From NCBI GenBank assembly GCA_039816825.1, contig JBCBXA010000038.1, positions 1-24,721 on the forward strand: a stretch of DNA of 24,721 bases. The letters run 5' to 3'. The first letter of the stretch is position 1, and every line of letters begins with the position of its first letter. The DNA comes from JBCBXA01 sp039816825 (GTDB lineage: Bacteria > Pseudomonadota > Alphaproteobacteria > Rhizobiales > Rhizobiaceae). Shown piece after piece: positions 19,785-24,721 of the stretch. The notes beneath the pieces were generated by a model. That model was not told the DNA's origin. It did not search any database and saw only the letters and a program-made list of their open reading frames with translations. The position numbers and the translations under genes are program-made.

Positions 19785-21473
19785 ATGAGCATCTCGACAC
19801 CCCCCGATATTCTTCGCATCGCCATGGTGCAGGCCAACCCGACAATGGGTGATGTGGCCGGCAATCTGGCGTTGGCGCGTGAGTGCCTTTCTGATGCCAA
19901 ACGGCAGGGCGCAGACCTCGCCGTCTTCACCGAGCTGTTCCTCTGCGGCTATCCGCCGGAGGACCTTGTCCTCAAGCCTGCGTTCATCGACGCCTGCATG
20001 CATGCAGCGGAGACGCTGGCAAACGATACCTTGGACGGGCCCGGTGCGGTGGTCGGCGTGCCATGGCGAGATGAGCACGGCCTGTTCAACGCCGTGGCCG
20101 TTTTGGACGGGGGAAAGATCACAGCGATCCGTAAAAAGGTCGATTTGCCCAATTACGGCGAGTTCGACGAGAAGCGCGTCTTCACTGCTGCGGATCCACA
20201 GGGGCCTGTGAATTTCCGCGGGATCCGCCTTGGGATACCCATTTGCGAAGATATCTGGGGCGATCTGGGCGTTGTGGACGCTCTTGCCGAGAGCGGTGCC
20301 GAAATGCTGCTGGTGCCGAACGGTTCCCCTTACTACCGCAAGAAGGTGCCAGTCCGTCAGCAAGTGGCGGTGCGGGCTGTCGTTGAGTCCGAACTGCCGC
20401 TTCTGTACACGAACCAGCTCGGTGGGCAGGACGAACTGGTGTTCGATGGTGCCAGCTTCGTGCTGAACGCGGATTCAAGTCTCGCCGTGCAACTGCCCCA
20501 GTTTGAAGATGCCGTGGCTTTGACAACCTGGCGCCGCACGGATGATGGCTGGCGCTGTGATGACGGGGTCAAAGCCGTCATCGACGAAGCGGAGGAGGCA
20601 GACTGGCGCGCCTGTGTCTTTGGGCTTCGGGACTACGTGAACAAGAACGGCTTCTCCAACGTCGTGTTGGGTCTTTCCGGCGGTATCGATTCAGCGATCT
20701 GCGCGGCGATGGCTGTGGACGCGTTGGGAGAAGAGCGCGTTCGATGCATCATGATGCCCTATCGCTACACCAGTGAGGACAGCCTTTCCGACGCAGCCGC
20801 CTGCGCGAAGGCGCTTGGCGTGCGTTACGAGATCGTTCCGATCGAGCCGCCTGTGTCTGGCTTCGCGGCTGCCTTAGACAGCCTGTTTGAAGGCACCAAG
20901 GAGGGTGTTACCGAAGAGAATTTGCAGTCGCGCACTCGAGGCACGCTGCTGATGGCTGTTTCCAACAAGTTTGGCTCCATGGTCGTGACCACTGGCAACA
21001 AGTCCGAGATGAGCGTGGGATATGCCACGCTTTACGGGGACATGAATGGGGGCTTCAACCCAATCAAGGACCTCTACAAAATGGAGGTCTACAAGCTGTC
21101 GGCTTGGCGCAATAAACACGTGCCGCCAGGCGCGTTGGGCCCGTCGGGCGAGGTCATTCCGGCCAATATCATCTCAAAGGCGCCCTCTGCAGAATTGCGG
21201 CCGGATCAGACCGATCAGGATTCGCTGCCTGAATACCCAGTTCTTGACGACATTCTGGAGTGTTTGGTCGAGCGAGAGATGGGCGTGTCGGACATTGTGG
21301 AGCGCGGCCACCTTCGCGAGACGGTCGAGCGGATTGAGCATCTGCTTTACATTGCTGAGTATAAGCGGCGGCAGTCTGCGCCGGGTGTGAAGATCACCAA
21401 GAAGAATTTTGGCCGTGACCGCCGTTACCCGATCACCAATCGCTGGCGTGACCGCAGTTCGGACGCCTCTTGA
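19785..21473 (+). CDS. nadE: Glutamine-dependent NAD+ synthetase (562 aa)
   Basis: This two-domain enzyme amidates nicotinic acid adenine dinucleotide to NAD+ using ammonia released from glutamine. The N-terminal nitrilase-type glutaminase domain (about 1-265) has the catalytic triad Glu50 (FTELFLCGYPPEDL), Lys118 (RKKVDLPNYGEFDE) and Cys154 (GIPICEDIW). The C-terminal synthetase domain (about 270-555) carries the ATP-pyrophosphatase loop LGLSGGIDSA, then TTGNKSEMSVGYATLYGD and KAPSAELRPDQTDQDSLPEY. Length is typical of the bacterial glutamine-dependent form. ATG at 19785 is preceded by a hairpin and lacks a clear ribosome site. The stop overlaps the MFS gene start as TTGA. NAD made here is the precursor of the NADPH used by gor. 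Confidence 0.95.
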   Translation: MSISTPPDILRIAMVQANPTMGDVAGNLALARECLSDAKRQGADLAVFTELFLCGYPPEDLVLKPAFIDACMHAAETLANDTLDGPGAVVGVPWRDEHGLFNAVAVLDGGKITAIRKKVDLPNYGEFDEKRVFTAADPQGPVNFRGIRLGIPICEDIWGDLGVVDALAESGAEMLLVPNGSPYYRKKVPVRQQVAVRAVVESELPLLYTNQLGGQDELVFDGASFVLNADSSLAVQLPQFEDAVALTTWRRTDDGWRCDDGVKAVIDEAEEADWRACVFGLRDYVNKNGFSNVVLGLSGGIDSAICAAMAVDALGEERVRCIMMPYRYTSEDSLSDAAACAKALGVRYEIVPIEPPVSGFAAALDSLFEGTKEGVTEENLQSRTRGTLLMAVSNKFGSMVVTTGNKSEMSVGYATLYGDMNGGFNPIKDLYKMEVYKLSAWRNKHVPPGALGPSGEVIPANIISKAPSAELRPDQTDQDSLPEYPVLDDILECLVEREMGVSDIVERGHLRETVERIEHLLYIAEYKRRQSAPGVKITKKNFGRDRRYPITNRWRDRSSDAS

Positions 21474-22729
21474 GCGATGTGCTGACATTTCTGCGGTCCA
21501 ACGCTCGATGGCTCGCCGGCGGATTTCTACTCACCGTTCTGTCTGGCTTCGGTCAGACCTTCTTCATTTCGCTCTGGGCGCCTGAGATCAAGGCAACCTT
21601 CGGTCTGACCGATGGCAGCTGGGGCTGGGCTTACATGATCGCCACTCTGGGAAGTGCCATCACTCTTGTGCAGCTTGGCCGCGTTGTGGACAGCGCTCGC
21701 ATCGCCCATGTTGCCGTGGCCGTTTGTTTGGCGCTCGCTGCGGCGAGTTTTGCCATGAGCCAGATTGCAGGGTCCGTCATTTGGCTCATCGCGACGGTCT
21801 ATGCGCTGCGTCTGTTCGGGCAGGGCATGCTGACCCACACGTCCATGACGGCCATGGGGCGCTGGTATGTCGCCAATCGGGGCAGGGCGGTATCCATTGC
21901 TGCCGTTGGCCATCAAGGGTCTGAACTGATCTTTCCTCTCGCTTTCGTGGGGCTGGCAGCCCTTGTGGGGTGGCGCGGCAGTTGGGTGACGGCGGCCTTG
22001 GTCTTGGTTGCCTTTGCGCCAATCCTCTACTGGCTTCTGCACGTGGAGCGCGACCCTGTGGCCAGCGAGCCGCCGCGGAAAGATGACGCTCCCATTCGGC
22101 ATTGGACGCGCAGTGAAGTCTTGCGGGACCCGCCATTCTACCTTCTCCTGGCGGGCCTCCTGTCTCCGGCATTCATCGGCACCTCCGTCTTCTTCCATCA
22201 AGCGCATCTGATGGAGATGAAGGGGCTTTCCCGAGAACTCTTCGCCGCCGGTTTGGGCCTCATGGCCATCGTCACCTTCACGTTTGCACTTGTTGCTGGC
22301 GCATTGGTGGATCGCTTCACGGCGGTGCGGATCGCGCGTTTCTATCTGCTGCCGCTGGGTGCCGGCTGCGCCGTGCTTTCCATGGTGGATGCCGCATGGG
22401 GCGTGATGGGCTTCATGGTGCTCATGGGCGTCAGCTATGGCTTCTCCTCGACCATTACGGGGGCTGTCTTGCCAGAGATTTACGGCACGCAGCATCTGGG
22501 TTCGATCCGTGCTGTGGTGGTGGCCAGCATGGTGTTGCTCACGGCAGCTGGTCCGGGCCTCACCGGTTCGTTGATCGATGCTGGCATCACCTTCGAGACC
22601 CAGCTTCTGTTCATGGCGGGCTACTGCCTGTTCGCCACCTCCCTTTTGGTCCGCATTTCCATCGTCATGATGCACCGATTGGCCCATCAGCGCGACGCGG
22701 CGCTTGCAGGCTCCGCCGCGCTCCGCTAG
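21470..22729 (+). CDS. Major facilitator superfamily transporter (419 aa)
   Basis: This is an MFS permease with about twelve hydrophobic segments in two halves, joined by a polar loop around residues 185-215 (HVERDPVASEPPRKDDAPIR). The first half has the loop 2-3 LGRVVDSARIAHVA, a degenerate form of the MFS G-x-x-x-D-R signature, and GRWYVANRGRAVSIA after TM4/5. The second half has a comparable GALVDRFTAVRIARF. The substrate is not predictable from these features. The start is probably TTG at 21470, overlapping the nadE stop (TTGA); GTG at 21479 is a near alternative. No ATG is in frame nearby. It is nine bases upstream of gltX, so nadE, this gene and gltX are likely on one transcript. Confidence 0.88.
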   Translation: MSDVLTFLRSNARWLAGGFLLTVLSGFGQTFFISLWAPEIKATFGLTDGSWGWAYMIATLGSAITLVQLGRVVDSARIAHVAVAVCLALAAASFAMSQIAGSVIWLIATVYALRLFGQGMLTHTSMTAMGRWYVANRGRAVSIAAVGHQGSELIFPLAFVGLAALVGWRGSWVTAALVLVAFAPILYWLLHVERDPVASEPPRKDDAPIRHWTRSEVLRDPPFYLLLAGLLSPAFIGTSVFFHQAHLMEMKGLSRELFAAGLGLMAIVTFTFALVAGALVDRFTAVRIARFYLLPLGAGCAVLSMVDAAWGVMGFMVLMGVSYGFSSTITGAVLPEIYGTQHLGSIRAVVVASMVLLTAAGPGLTGSLIDAGITFETQLLFMAGYCLFATSLLVRISIVMMHRLAHQRDAALAGSAALR

Positions 22730-22738
22730 CTCCCCATC

Positions 22739-24124
22739 ATGACAGAAAACACATCCCCCATCGTCCGTTTCGCACCGTCACCAACGGGCAAGATCCACAT
22801 CGGCAACGCACGTACCGCGCTCTTCAACTGGCTTTATGCCAAGTCGAACGGCGGCAGCTTCATCCTTCGCTACGACGATACGGATGCCGCTCGTTCGACC
22901 CGCGAGTTTGCCGATCAGATTTTGGTGGATCTGAACTGGCTCGGCATCGAGCCTGACCGCATAGAGCGCCAGTCCGAGCGCTTTGCCAGCTATGACGCAG
23001 CTGCGGAGAAGCTGAAGGAAGCCGGTCTTCTCTATCCTTGCTACGAAACTGCGGATGAGCTCGAGCGCAAGCGAAAGCGCCTTCTGGCGCGGGGTCTGCC
23101 GCCGATCTATGGCCGTGAAGGTTTGACACAAACCGATGAAGAACGGGCGGCCTTTGAGGCCGAGGGTCGCAAGCCGCACTGGCGCTTTAAACTTCCAAAC
23201 CATGATGAGGGTGATGTGAATGCCCTCAAGCGCACCGATGTAACCTGGAATGACCTGGTGCGAGGCGAGCAGAGCGTCGATCTTGCATCCATGTCAGACC
23301 CGGTTCTCATCCGTGGCGATGGCACCTATTTATACACGCTTCCAAGCTGCGTCGATGATCTGGAGATGGGCGTGACTACCATCATCCGCGGTGATGACCA
23401 CGTGACCAACGCAGGGGCGCAGATCGCTCTGTTTGAGGCTTTGGGCGGCGAGGCACCCGGTTTTGGGCACCATAATCTGCTCACAACCGCCAGCGGAGAA
23501 GGCCTTTCGAAACGCCTTGGCTCGCTGTCCTTGGAGAGCCTTGCTCAAGACGGCTATGAGGCGATGGCCGTAGCGTCCCTAGCCACTTTGATCGGCACAT
23601 CCGAGGCTGTGGAGACGGTTGACGAGATGGCGTCTTTGATTGCGCGCTTCTCGGTCGCCAACAGCACGAAATCGGCGGCCAAGTTTTCGACAGAAGAGCT
23701 CGACGCCCTCAACGCCCGGTTGGTGCATGAGCTGAGTTTTGAGGCGGTGTCAGGGCGCTTGTCGGCGGTGGGTGTTAATGGGCCAAAGGCTGAGGCCTTC
23801 TGGATGGCGGTGCGTGACAATCTTGACCGTGTTCCGCAGGCAGCAGACTGGTGGAGTGTTGTGGCAGGAGAGTTGGAACCCGTCATTGAGGACGAGGACC
23901 GTGAGTTTGTCGTTCAAGCTCACAATGCCCTGCCGGCCGGCGAACCTGATTCCGACACGTGGGGCGCTTGGACCAAGGCTTTGAAGGCTGAGACCGGGCG
24001 CAAGGGAAGGGGCCTCTTCATGCCTCTCCGCAAGGCGCTTACAGGCAAGAGCCATGGGCCTGAACTGGGGCCGCTGCTTCCGCTTATTGGTCGGGAAAGA
24101 ATTTTGGCCCGACTAGGCGGATAG
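22739..24124 (+). CDS. gltX: Glutamate-tRNA ligase (461 aa)
   Basis: This is a class I aminoacyl-tRNA synthetase charging tRNA with glutamate. The N-terminus RFAPSPTGKIHIGNARTALFNWLYA carries the HIGH-type signature HIGN (residues 20-23). The KMSKS-type loop is GEGLSKRLGSLSL (around 253-265). Between them lie ILRYDDTDAARS and IIRGDDHVTN. The C-terminal anticodon-binding part ends with LTGKSHGPELGPLLPLIGRERI. This is the alphaproteobacterial form with a shortened KMSKS region; many such bacteria carry two gltX genes and lack GlnRS, so one copy may also misacylate tRNA-Gln for the amidotransferase route. Which role this copy has cannot be told here. Its last 41 bases overlap the 3' end of the converging DUF2865 gene. 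Confidence 0.95.
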   Translation: MTENTSPIVRFAPSPTGKIHIGNARTALFNWLYAKSNGGSFILRYDDTDAARSTREFADQILVDLNWLGIEPDRIERQSERFASYDAAAEKLKEAGLLYPCYETADELERKRKRLLARGLPPIYGREGLTQTDEERAAFEAEGRKPHWRFKLPNHDEGDVNALKRTDVTWNDLVRGEQSVDLASMSDPVLIRGDGTYLYTLPSCVDDLEMGVTTIIRGDDHVTNAGAQIALFEALGGEAPGFGHHNLLTTASGEGLSKRLGSLSLESLAQDGYEAMAVASLATLIGTSEAVETVDEMASLIARFSVANSTKSAAKFSTEELDALNARLVHELSFEAVSGRLSAVGVNGPKAEAFWMAVRDNLDRVPQAADWWSVVAGELEPVIEDEDREFVVQAHNALPAGEPDSDTWGAWTKALKAETGRKGRGLFMPLRKALTGKSHGPELGPLLPLIGRERILARLGG

Positions 24125-24721
24125 TCCGTTCTTGGGTCCCGGCGACAGTGTCGCCCTGCGGATCGGGCTTCGCGAGCAACGCTCGTGCTTTCGCTAGGGT
24201 CAGATTGCCAACAGCATTCAGCTGCTTTTCCGGGCTTGCGTCTGGTTCCGGACGCCAGTCTGGAAGGACAAATGAGAGGCTTCCATCGGCGTCAGCGGAC
24301 TGTCCATTTGGAAAGTCCTTGATTCCGTCATCGGGGCGCAGGCTCTCCCCGGCAATCGTCTCAAAGTTGCGAGGCCCGCCCGTGCAGGAGCAGTTTTCGA
24401 CCTTCTCTTCGCGATATTTGAACGCAAAGGGCTTGCTGGTGTATCCCTCGCCGGTGGGGTGAGAGACCATCTCCTCCGGTGATCCGGCTGGCATGGCATG
24501 GTAAAACAACTCTGTCTGAGCCGCGGGACAACGCTGGTTGCAGGCATCGGCGTCGCTGTCAAAGTAGCTGCTGGTCGTCGAGAAGCTGATTGGGAAATAG
24601 TAGCCGTCACATGTTCTCACGCACATTGTGCGGAATGTGCGGCCCCGCGGCACGGCTGTTCTGCGTTTCGGGGTGGACCGACCGTCATCGCGAACTTCGC
24701 GGCGTCCAAAAATCTGTTCCA
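24084..24721 (-). CDS. DUF2865 domain protein, 5' end outside window (partial, at least 212 aa)
   Basis: The frame is open from the right edge to TAA at 24084, so the N-terminus is missing; GTG at 24653 is in frame but conserved-looking sequence continues through it, so I treat it as internal. The matched core is FRTMCVRTCDGYYFPISFS, then ACNQRCPAAQTELFYH and MPAGSPEEMVS, the pattern of DUF2865. Paired cysteines (CVRTC, CNQRC, NCSC) suggest disulfides in an exported protein, although no signal peptide is visible in the part present. About 80 C-terminal residues are low in conservation. It converges on gltX and overlaps its 3' end by 41 bases. Function unknown. Confidence 0.85.
   Translation of the reverse strand, partial: EQIFGRREVRDDGRSTPKRRTAVPRGRTFRTMCVRTCDGYYFPISFSTTSSYFDSDADACNQRCPAAQTELFYHAMPAGSPEEMVSHPTGEGYTSKPFAFKYREEKVENCSCTGGPRNFETIAGESLRPDDGIKDFPNGQSADADGSLSFVLPDWRPEPDASPEKQLNAVGNLTLAKARALLAKPDPQGDTVAGTQERTIRLVGPKFFPDQ

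Noticed and set aside
21527..22687. A 386-codon open frame antisense to the MFS transporter
   Set aside because: Composition is His/Arg/Gln-rich as expected from the complement of a hydrophobic GC-rich gene; no recognisable domain or ribosome site.
1..24721. CRISPR array, toxin-antitoxin pair, defence island or biosynthetic cluster
   Set aside because: No regularly spaced repeats with unique spacers, no paired small genes of such families and no effector domains were found. The only accessory DNA is the element end at 1-1900, and its cargo is outside the window.

Overview
The window looks like part of an alphaproteobacterial chromosome, probably from Hyphomicrobiales or a nearby order. The evidence is the moderately high GC, the family-level matches (DUF1289, the TIGR02281 membrane-anchored retropepsin, DUF2059, DUF2865, class II DAHP synthase, a glutathione reductase with a CVIRGC redox motif) and the gene order. 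No 16S or other decisive marker is present, so the genus is not called.

Region 1 (about 1-1900) is the end of an integrated element that continues off the left edge. It holds a truncated IS3-type orfA, a small excisionase-like HTH gene, a strong bidirectional terminator, a tyrosine recombinase, and a cluster of GTGTGCA repeats. The element abuts the 5' end of dusA (tRNA-dihydrouridine synthase A), a known target for integrative elements. The first codons of dusA lie in very AT-rich DNA that looks island-derived.

Region 2 (1854-9673) is core: dusA; a minus-strand cobS-DUF1289-retropepsin cluster divergent from cobT (lower-ligand assembly of cobalamin); a membrane histidine kinase with no partner regulator in view; a uracil-DNA glycosylase-like gene; an Lrp/AsnC regulator; and a beta-hydroxyacid dehydrogenase.

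Region 3 (9727-13951) is a tightly overlapped minus-strand operon fdhD-mobA-mobB-moeA for molybdenum-cofactor maturation and formate dehydrogenase activation. It diverges from a DUF971 gene across 67 bp that contains one clean dyad. A TerB-like gene follows.

Region 4 (13993-24721) starts with tRNA-Val(CAC) and gph on the minus strand. A long plus-strand run follows: rpiA, DUF2059, gor, aroG-type class II DAHP synthase, a GFA-family zinc protein, nadE, an MFS transporter and gltX. The last gene overlaps tail-to-tail with a DUF2865 gene that is cut by the right edge. The run links pentose phosphate and NADPH/glutathione metabolism, entry to the shikimate pathway, NAD synthesis and tRNA charging.

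I found no CRISPR array, defence system, toxin-antitoxin pair, cobalamin riboswitch or biosynthetic cluster. The least routine material is the dusA-associated element end with its repeat array, plus several uncatalogued dyads and hairpins in short intergenic gaps. No gap between genes exceeds 300 bases.
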